Positions 33,878 through 43,528 of a stretch of 64,000 nucleotides of DNA are shown piece after piece. The DNA lies in NCBI RefSeq assembly GCF_022968825.1, contig NZ_JALHKS010000003.1:124001-188000 (forward strand), written 5' to 3'. This stretch comes from Chryseobacterium salipaludis (lineage in GTDB: Bacteria > Bacteroidota > Bacteroidia > Flavobacteriales > Weeksellaceae). How positions within the stretch are numbered: the first letter of the stretch is position 1; the number at the start of each line of letters is the position of its first letter. The position numbers were made by a program, and so were the translations under genes. A model generated the notes under the pieces. The model was not told the origin of the DNA. It ran no database searches and saw only the letters and a list, made by a program, of their open reading frames with translations.

Positions 33878-34974
33878 AGGCTTAGTAATGCTTTTTCGTA
33901 CTGGGTCAAAATTACCGGTAACGAAAATCTGCGGTGAATGCTTTCTTTAATGCGGACGGAATTCCCCGGTTCATCAAGAACTTTCTTTATAAGCTCCGCG
34001 AAGGCAGTATGGTCATCGATATTGCCTGTGTAGCCATTAATTCCGTCCTCAATAATTTCAGTAATTCCGCCCGGACAATTATTTGCCACCGCTATTGTTC
34101 CGCAGGCGCCCGCTTCCAGCAAAACATTCGGAAAACCTTCATAGCGCGAAGATAATACGAACGCATCTGCAAATTTTAAATATGGATAGGGATTGGATTG
34201 CTGTCCGTGAAAAAATATTTTTTGCAAACCAAGTTCTTTCTGCAATGTCAACAGCTTTTCTTTATCTGCACCATTGCCCAAAATATGCAGGTGGATATTT
34301 TCATCTTTTAAATGAGCAAATACGCGCAGCAAATTATCAAAACCTTTGCGCGCAGATAAATTCCCGACCGCGACTATATTTTTTTGTCCGCCGTTGTACA
34401 CAACAGGTTGCTCCTGCCCTTCTAACTGGTTCTCTATAAAATCAAAATCAACCGGATTATTAATTTTAATAAGCTTTTTTTCCTTAAGTTTAAAATTACT
34501 CAACAGGTCATTTTTCATGTCATCACTCTGGCAGATAATACGATGGTATGACGGATAAAACTTATAGAAAAAACGAATACTTCTGCGCGTAACATGCTCA
34601 GAAACCACGTTGGTTTCCCTCGCGATAAATTTTGTTTTCGGAAATAATCTGATGAAGGGAGAAAGATAGGCGTTCACCTCGCCGAAACCTGAAAAGACAA
34701 TATCAGGCTGCCGTTTTCGGATTTCCCTGAGGATTGGAAATAAAGAAGAGCGAATACGCTTAACTCTCAAATCGATGACTTCCACATCATCTTGCAAAAA
34801 AGCCAGGTACGGGCCTTCTTTGCGCATGAGCATAATCTTTGGCTGAAAATATGCTCGCGGCAGGTTATTGGCGAGGGTTGTCACAATTCTTTCCGCACCG
34901 CCAGCCTCCAGATCCGGAAGTATAAAAATAAGCTGCAGCGGTTTACCTGCTGCAGCACTTTTAGTTTGCGACAT
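33874..34974 (-). CDS. GT4 family glycosyltransferase
   Basis: A 366-residue GT-B fold enzyme that transfers a sugar from a nucleotide donor. The N-terminal half has the [14 protein letters not shown] segment (about 24-37). The C-terminal half has the donor site [16 protein letters not shown] (about 205-220) and the retaining GT4 motif [18 protein letters not shown] (EX7E type, about 285-302). The product is unknown; capsule, O-chain or exopolysaccharide are options. Its start overlaps the recQ end by 14 bases, so it is translated from the recQ transcript, an unusual pairing. Confidence 0.92.
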   Translation of the reverse strand: MSQTKSAAAGKPLQLIFILPDLEAGGAERIVTTLANNLPRAYFQPKIMLMRKEGPYLAFLQDDVEVIDLRVKRIRSSLFPILREIRKRQPDIVFSGFGEVNAYLSPFIRLFPKTKFIARETNVVSEHVTRRSIRFFYKFYPSYHRIICQSDDMKNDLLSNFKLKEKKLIKINNPVDFDFIENQLEGQEQPVVYNGGQKNIVAVGNLSARKGFDNLLRVFAHLKDENIHLHILGNGADKEKLLTLQKELGLQKIFFHGQQSNPYPYLKFADAFVLSSRYEGFPNVLLEAGACGTIAVANNCPGGITEIIEDGINGYTGNIDDHTAFAELIKKVLDEPGNSVRIKESIHRRFSLPVILTQYEKALLSL

Positions 34975-37162
34975 CCGAGATGAATTTAATCCTCAGCATC
35001 CGCACTTCTTCGTCGCTCAGATCATCCCCGAATTCTGCCAGCAACACTTTCATGCTGTCGCTGTCGCTTTCATTCATAAAGTCCATGAAATCGCTTACGA
35101 TGTCTTCGTCGAAGTTTTCATCGATATAATAATCTATGTTCAGTTTGGTTCCCTGATACACAATTTGCTCCATTTCCTTCAGCAGATCATCCATGGAGAG
35201 ATTCTTGGCTTTGGCAATATCTTCCAGGTCAATTTTCTTATCAGTACTCTGAATGATAAAAACTTTATGACTGCCTTTTTTGGCAACGGTTTTCATCACC
35301 ATATCCTGCATGCGCTCAATGCCGTTTTCTTCGACATAATTTTTAATGAACGCGGCGAATTCTTTCCCAAACTTACGCGCTTTGCCATCGCCCACTCCAT
35401 AAATGTTAGCAACTTCCTCCACAGTCGTCGGGTATTGCAGTGTCATATCCTCCAGGCTGGCATCCATAAAAATGGTATAGGGCGGCTGACCGAGCTTTTT
35501 CGCCATATTCTTGCGAAGCTCTTTAAGCTGTGCAAACAGTTTTTCATCCATGGTATTAACTGCTTTGCCCGCACCACGCTCGGAATCAGCGCGTGATTGC
35601 TCCAGATTATATTCACGGTCTTCCGCAATCATAAAGGGCTGGTGATTTCCCTGCAGCGCTACTCTGCCTTTTTCTGTAAGTTTCAGTACGCCGTAGGTTT
35701 CAATATCTTTCTGCAGATAATTCTGCACCGTTGCTTGGCGAATCACCGATTTCCAGTAATTTTCAGTTTCAGCCGCACCGGAGCCAAAGTGTTTTGAGGT
35801 ATTGAGTTTATAGGATTTCACCACCGGATTTTCTTTCCCGGCAAGAACGGCAATCAGATCTTTTGTGCGGAACTTCTCTTCCAGATCTTTTACGACGTTC
35901 AGAATTTTCTGTAAAGCATTGCCGGCATCTTTGAGCACCGGTGGATTCACTGAGTTATCACACATATCTGCCCCCAGACCATTCACCGGGTCAAACTGTT
36001 CACCAAAATAATATAATATATATTGTCGGCGGCTCATGCATGTTTCCGCATACCCTACCACCTCATTTAAAAGCTGCAAACCAATCTCGCGCTCAGAAAC
36101 GGGTTTTTGCGCCAAGAATTTCTCGAGTTTTTCAATGTCCTTGGGATCATAGAAAGCCAGGCAATATCCTTCGCCACCATCGCGACCGGCACGCCCTGTT
36201 TCCTGATAGTAACTTTCCAGCGATTTTGGAATATCATAATGTATGACAAACCGAACATCGGGTTTGTCAATTCCCATCCCGAAGGCAATGGTCGCCACAA
36301 TAATGTCCGCTTCTTCCATCAGGAATTTATCCTGATTGGCCACCCTTGTTTTTTGGTCTAATCCAGCATGATATGGCAAAGCATTAATTCCGTTCACCTG
36401 TAGCAATTGGGCAAACTCTTCCACCTTGCGGCGGCTCAGGCAATACACAATGCCCGACTTGCCTTTTCGCTGATTAATAAATTTTACAATCTCGCGATCA
36501 ATATTAACTTTGGGGCGTACTTCATAAAAAAGATTCGGCCGGTTAAAGCTTTCCTTAAATACCACTGCTTTGGTCATGCCCAACGTTTTCTGGATATCAT
36601 CCTGTACTTTCGGCGTCGCTGTAGCGGTAAGTGCAATCACCGGAACATCTGCAATTTTATCAATAATGGATTTCAGGTTGCGGTATTCCGGCCGGAAATC
36701 GTGTCCCCATTCCGAAATACAGTGCGCTTCATCAATTGCCACGAAAGAAATTTTAACGTCTTTCAGAAAATCAAGATATTCATCTTTTATCAAGGACTCG
36801 GGTGCCACATATAACAGTTTGGTCACGCCTGCACGGATGTCATCAAAAACCTGTTTGGTCTGTGATTTATTAAGCGATGAATTTAAAACATGCGCCACGC
36901 CCTCCACCGGCGACAAACCATTGATGGCGTCTACCTGATTCTTCATTAGGGCAATCAGCGGTGACACCACAATCGCAGTTCCTTCGGAAATGAGTGCGGG
37001 CAGCTGATAACAAAGTGATTTTCCGCCACCTGTCGGCATCAGCACGAAAACATCGTTACCCTGAAGCAGCGTTTCTATAATTCGTTCCTGATGACCTTTA
37101 AATGTTGAAAAACCGAAATATTTTTTTAACTCCTGGGATAAATCGGTGTAAGATGTATTCAT
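34961..37162 (-). CDS. recQ: ATP-dependent DNA helicase RecQ
   Basis: 3'-5' helicase for recombination and fork repair. The 733-residue protein has the DEAH-type core: FKGHQERII, Walker [13 protein letters not shown] (about 42-53), [17 protein letters not shown] (about 143-159), the TATATPKV motif and [10 protein letters not shown] (motif VI, about 320). The RecQ C-terminal zinc/winged-helix region (with [14 protein letters not shown] and MCDN) follows, then an HRDC domain (about 525-600) and an extra C-terminal tail found in many Bacteroidota RecQ. Its gene overlaps the following glycosyltransferase gene by 14 bases and is divergent from kdsD. Confidence 0.97.
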   Translation of the reverse strand: MNTSYTDLSQELKKYFGFSTFKGHQERIIETLLQGNDVFVLMPTGGGKSLCYQLPALISEGTAIVVSPLIALMKNQVDAINGLSPVEGVAHVLNSSLNKSQTKQVFDDIRAGVTKLLYVAPESLIKDEYLDFLKDVKISFVAIDEAHCISEWGHDFRPEYRNLKSIIDKIADVPVIALTATATPKVQDDIQKTLGMTKAVVFKESFNRPNLFYEVRPKVNIDREIVKFINQRKGKSGIVYCLSRRKVEEFAQLLQVNGINALPYHAGLDQKTRVANQDKFLMEEADIIVATIAFGMGIDKPDVRFVIHYDIPKSLESYYQETGRAGRDGGEGYCLAFYDPKDIEKLEKFLAQKPVSEREIGLQLLNEVVGYAETCMSRRQYILYYFGEQFDPVNGLGADMCDNSVNPPVLKDAGNALQKILNVVKDLEEKFRTKDLIAVLAGKENPVVKSYKLNTSKHFGSGAAETENYWKSVIRQATVQNYLQKDIETYGVLKLTEKGRVALQGNHQPFMIAEDREYNLEQSRADSERGAGKAVNTMDEKLFAQLKELRKNMAKKLGQPPYTIFMDASLEDMTLQYPTTVEEVANIYGVGDGKARKFGKEFAAFIKNYVEENGIERMQDMVMKTVAKKGSHKVFIIQSTDKKIDLEDIAKAKNLSMDDLLKEMEQIVYQGTKLNIDYYIDENFDEDIVSDFMDFMNESDSDSMKVLLAEFGDDLSDEEVRMLRIKFISDVAN

Positions 37163-37243
37163 TGTCGTTCAAGTAAATAAGTGCTTAAAGCCGTGAAGAG
37201 GCTGAACCCTAAAAATTCAACCTGTGGTCTGGCTATTCTTTTT

Positions 37244-37251
37244 TAAATTTG
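37244..37251 (+). promoter_or_regulatory. Possible -7 box for kdsD
   Basis: TAAATTTG, an exact TAnnTTTG match, but 170 bases ahead of the kdsD start and without a clear -33 element. Confidence 0.3.
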
Positions 37252-37420
37252 CACTAAATTCAAAGATAAAAAATAAAAATCACAAATGCCAATATGGCTT
37301 TAAACTGAAACCGGTAATTCTGATTGATAATTATCATTAAATAGAAAAGATGCGGCTTATTGTAATCGGTTTTTAGATACATTTTTTATTAAAAGTTAAA
37401 TATCACACAAAAGACAAACC

Positions 37421-38380
37421 ATGACCGACCAGGAAATTATTGAAGCCGGAAAGCAAGCACTGCTTACTGAAATTGGAGAAATGCAGCTGCTGGAACAGCG
37501 CCTCGGTGAAGAATTTGCAAAAGCAGTACACCTGATCCGGGCGGCTGCCGGAAAACTCATTGTTGTTGGAATCGGGAAGTCAGCGCACGTGGGTAATAAA
37601 ATGGTTGCGACTTTAAATTCTACAGGAACTCCGGCGCAGTTTCTCCATGCTTCAGAAGCCATTCACGGTGACCTGGGCGTGATTCAAAAATCGGACGTGG
37701 TGCTGTGTATTTCCAATTCCGGCAACTCACCGGAGATTGTAACGCTGGTTCCTTTTCTTAAAGATTATTCCGCTGCGCTGATCGGCATGACCGGCAACCG
37801 CGACAGCAAACTGGCACTTGGCGCGGATGTAGTGCTGGATACGAGAGTGCAGAAAGAAGCCTGCCCGATCAAATTGGCGCCCACCAGCTCCACCACAGTA
37901 CAAATGGCGATGGGCGATGCTCTGGCAGTAGCCCTCATGGAACTTAACCAGTTTCAGCCAAAGGATTTTGCGAAGTTTCATCCGGGCGGCAGCTTAGGGA
38001 AAAATCTCACCGCTCGTGTGAGTCAGTTTTTATCTGAACAAAAGCCAATGGTGGCACCCGAAGCAGGATTGCGCGATATTATTATTTCTATCAGCAGTTC
38101 CAAGCACGGCATTACGGTGGTGTCGGACGGCGAAAATATAACAGGTGTTATTACGGATGGTGACCTGCGGCGAATGCTTATGAGCGAGCAGGATTTTTCG
38201 CAGATTCAGGCAAAAGATATTATGAGTAATCATCCGAAAAGTATTGATAAGGACGCACTCGCCCGCGAGGCAATGCAAATACTGAAGCAGAATAATATCG
38301 GGCAGCTTATTGTAACGGAACAAGGGAATTATTCAGGAATTATCGATCTGCACAGATTGCTGGACGAAGGAATTAATTAA
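37421..38380 (+). CDS. kdsD: Arabinose-5-phosphate isomerase (KdsD/KpsF type)
   Basis: Converts ribulose-5-phosphate to arabinose-5-phosphate, the first step of Kdo synthesis for lipopolysaccharide. The 319-residue protein has an N-terminal SIS domain (about 35-190, with VVGIGKSAHVGNKM and CISNSGNSPEIV) and two C-terminal CBS domains (about 205-319, with GVITDGDLRRML). The FHPGGSLGKNL linker is the family signature. It is followed on the same strand by tatC after 108 bases. Confidence 0.95.
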   Translation: MTDQEIIEAGKQALLTEIGEMQLLEQRLGEEFAKAVHLIRAAAGKLIVVGIGKSAHVGNKMVATLNSTGTPAQFLHASEAIHGDLGVIQKSDVVLCISNSGNSPEIVTLVPFLKDYSAALIGMTGNRDSKLALGADVVLDTRVQKEACPIKLAPTSSTTVQMAMGDALAVALMELNQFQPKDFAKFHPGGSLGKNLTARVSQFLSEQKPMVAPEAGLRDIIISISSSKHGITVVSDGENITGVITDGDLRRMLMSEQDFSQIQAKDIMSNHPKSIDKDALAREAMQILKQNNIGQLIVTEQGNYSGIIDLHRLLDEGIN

Positions 38381-38488
38381 GACCAAAGCATTTGCTGCTT
38401 CCGGCATTTCCTGAAACCAGGCTAAATCAGTAAATTCGCAGTCGCAGCCCGAAAAGTAACTGGCTGCCTACCATAAAAATAACATCTT

Positions 38489-39310
38489 GTGAGTGAAGCA
38501 AAAGATATGTCATTCTGGGGCCACATTGGCGAATTGCGCGGGCATTTAATTCGTTCGCTGATTGCTGTGATTGTATGTGCCATTGTCGTGGGTTTTAACG
38601 TTAACTGGATCATGGACCATATTTTTTTCGGCCCGACCCGCAATGACTTTTTTACCTTCCGCGTGGTTAATCATTTCTCGCGTGAACTGATTGGCGAAAA
38701 CAGTATTATGCTGCCCGATAATTTCGCGGTGCAGCAGAAAAAACTCTTTGAGCAGTTTAATGTGATGATGGCCGTTTCCATCTTTGGTGGTATGGTGGCC
38801 GCTTTTCCGTATCTGGTCTGGGAACTGTGGCGGTTTATCTCGCCCGCTTTACATCCGAACGAAAGAAAAAATTCCGTCTTTCTGATTAATTTTATCTGGA
38901 TTCTTTTTATGACCGGCGTTTTGTGCGGGTATTTCCTGATTCTGCCGTTTGCGATTAATTTCGGATTGTTATTTAAAGTATCAGACACGATCACGCAGCT
39001 TTTTGACCTGACGGATTACACTACTTTATTTATGCAGGTGGTGCTCGGGATGGGACTGATTTTTCTCTTTCCGGTTTTGGTTTATTTCACCACGCTGATC
39101 GGGATTCTTACACCTAAGTTTATGCGGATGTACCGCCGCCACGCGATTGTCCTCATTATGGTGGTTGCCGCGATTATTACACCCGCGGACGTTTTAAGTA
39201 TGCTGATGGCTGCATTTCCGTTGGTATTGCTGTATGAATTCAGTATTATGATGTGTGCGTATACCTATAAGCGTGTTCAGAAGAAGCAAACGCTGGCCGT
39301 ACGTGAATAA
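38489..39310 (+). CDS. tatC: Sec-independent protein translocase TatC
   Basis: Twin-arginine signal receptor subunit in the inner membrane. The 273-residue protein opens (V/M)SEAKDMSFWGHIGELRGHLIRS, with the conserved FWGHIxELR motif. It has about six membrane helices (near residues 20-38, 85-105, 125-148, 170-195, 210-228 and 232-250). The start is GTG at 38489; the ATG at 38507 would leave only a few residues before the conserved motif, so GTG is preferred. A near-match -7 box (TAAATTCG, 38431-38438) lies upstream. tatA is not adjacent. Confidence 0.95.
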   Translation: MSEAKDMSFWGHIGELRGHLIRSLIAVIVCAIVVGFNVNWIMDHIFFGPTRNDFFTFRVVNHFSRELIGENSIMLPDNFAVQQKKLFEQFNVMMAVSIFGGMVAAFPYLVWELWRFISPALHPNERKNSVFLINFIWILFMTGVLCGYFLILPFAINFGLLFKVSDTITQLFDLTDYTTLFMQVVLGMGLIFLFPVLVYFTTLIGILTPKFMRMYRRHAIVLIMVVAAIITPADVLSMLMAAFPLVLLYEFSIMMCAYTYKRVQKKQTLAVRE

Positions 39311-39358
39311 TTTATTTTATAAAAATTACAGGTTTTTTTAACCAACTGCTTATACAAT

Positions 39359-39391
39359 AATCCCTTATTCCACAGCGAATAAGGGATTTTT
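39359..39391 (+). terminator. Terminator after tatC
   Basis: AATCCCTTATTC (39359-39370) and GAATAAGGGATT (39377-39388) form a perfect 12-base stem followed by T-rich sequence; it may also act on the convergent glycosyltransferase gene. Confidence 0.85.
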
Positions 39392-39413
39392 AATTCATAT
39401 AACACGTATTTAT

Positions 39414-40799
39414 TTATCTTGTCAGCCAGCCGCCGTTTTTTACCGTAGCGATGGCAAAAGGATAAATCCAGAAAAGGCCAAAAAGATAAAAAACACTGTA
39501 CGGATATGCCCACAAACCATCAGCGAAGTTATATTTCTTTCCAAAAAACAACATCTGAATGCTGGCAAAAATAAAGGTTGCGGATAAAGCCGAGCAGACA
39601 TATAAAACCGGATGTGTAAACAGGAAATAAAACATCAATAAAAACAGCGGCACCGCAGAGAGCAGATTCAGCCATTGATTTAAAAAAACAAACCGTGCAC
39701 CTGCTTTATGGTTGACTCTGAAGTTTTTAAAGACAAATTTATTCATCATCAGTGTTTCGCGGACGTTACTGCGCCCCCAGCGCGTGAACATTTTATGCAG
39801 CGTCCTGAAGGTAACCGGCGTATTGGTGAGCACATTTGCATTTCTCTGGAACAACACGTCATACCCCTGTTTTAAAATTAAATTCGTCATTGCGCGGTCT
39901 TCACCGATGGTCGCTTCACGGCCCAGGAATTTCTGACTGATCCAGTCTTCCAGGGAATGCTTCACAGCGTCGCGACGATATGCTGACAGTGCTCCCGGCG
40001 TACATAATACGAAACCAAGTGAGCTTTGCGCGGCCCGCATAAATTCAAAACTGAAAACAAAACTTACATTCAGCATCCGCGGAATCATGCCTTGTTTTTT
40101 ATTTAAAACCTTCACGTTTCCGGCAACAGCACCGCAATTGTCATTGACTGCAAACGGACTCACCAGATTACGAATGGTGTCTTTTTCCACCACAGAATCA
40201 CTGTCGATTGATATAAATATCTCCCCGGTTCCGGTGGTAAACCCCAGGTGCAGTGCATGTCTTTTTCCGCGGTTTTGGGGTTGTTTGTACACGGTGATGC
40301 GTCTGTTCAGATCTTCATTTGCTTTATTAATCCAATACCAGGTATCATCGCTACTACCGTCATCCACTGCGATAATTTCCATTTTCTCTGCGGGGAAATC
40401 ACTGGCAGCAATACTTAATAAGGTGGAATAAACGAGTCTGCCCTCATTGTAGGCCGGAACAATCACCGTGCACGTAGGCAATTCGGCATCGCTTACCGAT
40501 TCAACGGGTTTATATTTATAAAACTGATACGCGATATACAGCAGAAACACCACCTGAAATAGTAACACCGCCAGTAAAGAATACACTAGTACTTGCCCCG
40601 CCGTAGTTTGCATCCTGGCCAAATGCAATTGTTCGTAGTACGGACTCAGCCTGAATAGTGAGTAGATGGCACTGAACATTAGAATCTGCGCAAATACTAA
40701 AACACTGAATTCTTTCGGATTTAAAGATTTATTTTTTAAAAACTTGCGGTAAAACCACAACCGCATGGCCGGCACTCTTTGGATATTTACTTTACTCAT
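39414..40799 (-). CDS. Processive GT2 glycosyltransferase (polysaccharide synthase type)
   Basis: About 461 residues from the ATG at 40799; a longer frame to 40838 adds an unlikely leader. N-terminal membrane helices (about 25-45 and 60-85) are followed by a GT2 domain with VIVPAYNEG (about 113), DDGSSDDT, the DSDS metal site (ISIDSDSVV) and GEDRAMTN. A (Q)xxRW-like RWGRSN segment comes next, then three to four C-terminal helices. This is the plan of PgaC/cellulose-synthase-like enzymes, so the product is likely an exported beta-linked polysaccharide; the sugar is unknown. It lies downstream of a two-component system on the same strand, but a terminator separates them. Confidence 0.9.
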   Translation of the reverse strand: MSKVNIQRVPAMRLWFYRKFLKNKSLNPKEFSVLVFAQILMFSAIYSLFRLSPYYEQLHLARMQTTAGQVLVYSLLAVLLFQVVFLLYIAYQFYKYKPVESVSDAELPTCTVIVPAYNEGRLVYSTLLSIAASDFPAEKMEIIAVDDGSSDDTWYWINKANEDLNRRITVYKQPQNRGKRHALHLGFTTGTGEIFISIDSDSVVEKDTIRNLVSPFAVNDNCGAVAGNVKVLNKKQGMIPRMLNVSFVFSFEFMRAAQSSLGFVLCTPGALSAYRRDAVKHSLEDWISQKFLGREATIGEDRAMTNLILKQGYDVLFQRNANVLTNTPVTFRTLHKMFTRWGRSNVRETLMMNKFVFKNFRVNHKAGARFVFLNQWLNLLSAVPLFLLMFYFLFTHPVLYVCSALSATFIFASIQMLFFGKKYNFADGLWAYPYSVFYLFGLFWIYPFAIATVKNGGWLTR

Positions 40800-40865
40800 T
40801 CTGTTAGCTTTGGTATCGTGAATTAAAATCACACACAAAGTAAGAGGAACAGTTTCGCAATTTGT

Positions 40866-40897
40866 AAAAAAGCCTGTCGATGTTTATCGAAGGCTTT
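40866..40897 (-). terminator. Terminator after the two-component operon
   Basis: On the minus strand AAAGCCTTCGAT pairs with ATCGACAGGCTTT (one bulged base) around AAAC, followed by a T-run. Confidence 0.8.
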
Positions 40898-40924
40898 GTA
40901 GATATTTATCGAAAGGATGGTTTT

Positions 40925-41560
40925 TTAAAGCGAATGATGCAAACGGATCAGGTCTGTTAATTCAATTAATGTGTGTATCTGAAGTTTCTCAAAAATTCTT
41001 TTTTTATACGTACTTACGGTATTTTGCCGGATAGCCAGTTGATTGGCGATTTCCAGATTACCTAAGCCGTCAGCGTATAAGACTGCAATTTCCAGTTCGC
41101 GGTCGCTCAATTGATGCAGGGGATTTAGTAAGGCTACTTGTTCCTCTGGTAACTGGAGTAACTTTTTGGTAAGCGGTGGGAATGAATTTCCGGTTTCTTT
41201 TATTTCACGCAGCGCAGATTCGATGTCTTCTTCCGTGCTCAGCTTGTTTAAAAAACCGTCGGCGCCGGCTTCAACAAATTTCAACGCATACATTTCTTCC
41301 TCAAAACTTGTAAAGATTAAAATTTTCAGATGCGGCTGAAATTGTTTTAGTTCAGGCAGGACAGACAAAGAATTTCCGTCGGGAAACTGTGCATCTACCA
41401 CCGCCAGATCAAATGGTGACTTTTCGACTTCACGGAGCAACTCCGACAGATTTGAGGCATGGACAATTTCTGCGTCCGGAATTACATCATCAATAATTAA
41501 CTGCAGGCCCTGCCGCACAATATGATGGTCATCACCCAGTAAAATCCGAAATGTTTTCAT
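40925..41560 (-). CDS. LuxR/NarL-type response regulator
   Basis: 211 residues. An N-terminal receiver domain (1-120) holds the acidic pair Asp10/Asp11, phosphoacceptor Asp56 (VVDAQFPDG) and the Lys in FLNKL (about 109). A C-terminal LuxR-type helix-turn-helix (about 148-205, LSDRELEIAVLYADG and EIANQLAIRQNTVSTYKKRI) binds DNA. It overlaps the kinase gene by 4 bases (ATGA), so the pair is translationally coupled and the kinase is its cognate partner. Targets are unknown; the polysaccharide synthase just downstream is a positional candidate only. Confidence 0.95.
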   Translation of the reverse strand: MKTFRILLGDDHHIVRQGLQLIIDDVIPDAEIVHASNLSELLREVEKSPFDLAVVDAQFPDGNSLSVLPELKQFQPHLKILIFTSFEEEMYALKFVEAGADGFLNKLSTEEDIESALREIKETGNSFPPLTKKLLQLPEEQVALLNPLHQLSDRELEIAVLYADGLGNLEIANQLAIRQNTVSTYKKRIFEKLQIHTLIELTDLIRLHHSL

Positions 41561-43356
41561 GAATGTAATACTTGAAGTGGAATGGTGAAAGATACGGTTG
41601 TCCCCTGCCCCAAGATACTGTCAGCGGAGATGGTGCCGCGAAATAAATCAATAATCTCTTTACATAAATTTAATCCCAGGCCCGCACCGACGTTTTCAAT
41701 ATCGGCAGTTCCTGCGCCCTGAAAATACGGCTGAAATATTTTCGAAAGATCGGATCTGGATATACCCGTCCCGGTATCACTGATAATCACTTTCAAATTT
41801 TGAATATTGTTTTGAATTTCAGATAAAGTAAGATTCACTCTGACCTCACCTCCTTCGGTAAACTTATTGGCATTACCCAGAATATTGGTAAACAACTGAT
41901 AAATTTTGATCTTGTCTGCAAAAAGCTTGATGCCGGCAGGAATTTTATCTTCTATTATAAACTGATTATTTTTCGATTCAATGTACGGTTCAAAGGCTGT
42001 AAGAATCGCTTCTATTTCCTTTCTTAAATTAAATTCCACCGGCTGCAGCTCCATGGGTTTTTCCTGATTTCGGGTGAAGTCCAGTATTTGGTTTGCCTGA
42101 ATGAGCAGCGAATTATTGGTAAATTTAATAGTTTTAAGATAATCCGAAATCGTTTCATCCTGTGTTTTACGGCTGATTCTGTCCAGAAAAATATTGATAA
42201 TCTTCAGTGGCGACCGGATCTCATGACTCAGCATGCCGAGGATCTTATTTTTAAAGCTAAGATTTTTATTGATTTCCTGATACGCCAGCGCGAGCCGCTT
42301 TTCATCGAGGTCAGATTGCCTGTTGTAGTACACAATACTCAGGATCACAAAAAACATCAGCACCATCAGTCCGAGCACGGCATATTTCCGGATCTTATTG
42401 TTGGCCGAATTTTGCTCATAATACTCCTTTTCCAGATTTTTACTAAAGTCATGCACCGCAATATCGTAAATGCCCATCCAATTGTTGCTGTATGCTATCA
42501 GCTGGTCGTAAATCTGATATAGTTTGTCATTTTTCGCTTTGGAGGCGTTGATGCCGGATTCATATTTTTTCATTTCGCCGACGTAGTGGGAACTCACGGC
42601 ATTGATGATACTGTCAATGTCTTTTTTTAATTGTTTGGTGTTAACCGAATCACCATATCTGGTGGAAATAACCATCAGTTCACGCTGGATTTCTACGTCA
42701 TTTTTCACTGCAGATTTAAGCCGGGACAGGAAACTTTTCTTCTCGACGCTATCGAGTTTGTACTCAATTTGTGTGTCATAAATTTTCGGATAGCTTTTGA
42801 CTTTGAAATCTTTAATTTTAAATTCTTTCTTCTGCGGTGCCGGCTTTTTGAATTCGCTGTACACCGAATTGATCGATTTTTGCAGATCCGGTAATTTTGC
42901 AAGTTCATCTTTCCTGCTGTCAATAAAAGTACGCAGGCCGGGGTTAATGTTTTTGTAACTCGTAATGCTGTCCAGGTTAGAATTTAACCTTCGCAACGAG
43001 AGAAAATAAGCTTCCAGATGTTCCTGATCATTTCCGTACACATAGCGCTGCAGTTCGTCCTGTGCGTCGAGCAGATTTTTCCTGGAATCCTGCATTAATT
43101 TTTTCAGCACCTCCGTTTGCTGAATTTGCCTGCGGATATCTTCAAGTTTTTTGCCGTTAAAGTATTCATTGTAAATAAAAATACAGATAATTGCCTGAAT
43201 GCAGACTGCACAGGTAATAAGCGCATAATGAATAAGTTGTCTGTATTTAAATTTCAATAGCACGTTTTTAAGAATAGCCGCCTCAATTACTGCACGACAG
43301 AATCTAAAAATAATTCTCAGTAAATCCGTACGCACAGCAAAATCTCTGCCGAACAT
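41557..43356 (-). CDS. Membrane sensor histidine kinase
   Basis: About 599 residues from the ATG at 43356. The first 30 residues look unnatural, and a GTG at 43263 (just before LLKFKYRQL) is a good alternative start. Membrane helices near residues 41-62 and about 328-348 enclose a long, helical, Lys-rich extracytoplasmic sensor region of about 260 residues without a named domain. The cytoplasmic part has a HisKA domain with LSHEIRSPL (phospho-His) and an ATPase domain with NANKFT (N box), DTGTGIS (G1) and GAGLGLNLC (G2). It is coupled to the LuxR-type regulator. Confidence 0.93.
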   Translation of the reverse strand: MFGRDFAVRTDLLRIIFRFCRAVIEAAILKNVLLKFKYRQLIHYALITCAVCIQAIICIFIYNEYFNGKKLEDIRRQIQQTEVLKKLMQDSRKNLLDAQDELQRYVYGNDQEHLEAYFLSLRRLNSNLDSITSYKNINPGLRTFIDSRKDELAKLPDLQKSINSVYSEFKKPAPQKKEFKIKDFKVKSYPKIYDTQIEYKLDSVEKKSFLSRLKSAVKNDVEIQRELMVISTRYGDSVNTKQLKKDIDSIINAVSSHYVGEMKKYESGINASKAKNDKLYQIYDQLIAYSNNWMGIYDIAVHDFSKNLEKEYYEQNSANNKIRKYAVLGLMVLMFFVILSIVYYNRQSDLDEKRLALAYQEINKNLSFKNKILGMLSHEIRSPLKIINIFLDRISRKTQDETISDYLKTIKFTNNSLLIQANQILDFTRNQEKPMELQPVEFNLRKEIEAILTAFEPYIESKNNQFIIEDKIPAGIKLFADKIKIYQLFTNILGNANKFTEGGEVRVNLTLSEIQNNIQNLKVIISDTGTGISRSDLSKIFQPYFQGAGTADIENVGAGLGLNLCKEIIDLFRGTISADSILGQGTTVSFTIPLQVLHS

Positions 43357-43528
43357 GTTCACGGATTGCCTTACAGAGGGGCTTTCATGCGATTTTAATA
43401 ATAAATGTAAATTAAAATTGTCTCATGATTTTATCAAAAATTTTACTGCTTGGCTTGAAATGATGATCGTTCAAACAGGAAACAATCCTTTTTTAATTTC
43501 CTAAATTTACGCTGATTAAATTTAAAGA

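Noticed and set aside
40877-40912. Two TNGAT-N4-ATCGA motifs as FNR-like operators
   Set aside because: The first copy is the stem of a rho-independent terminator with a T-run on the minus strand; the second alone is imperfect.
43420-43445. ATGAT-TTT-ATCAA as a second FNR-type box between the kinase and thiolase genes
   Set aside because: Spacing is 3 instead of 4 bases and the first half-site is imperfect.
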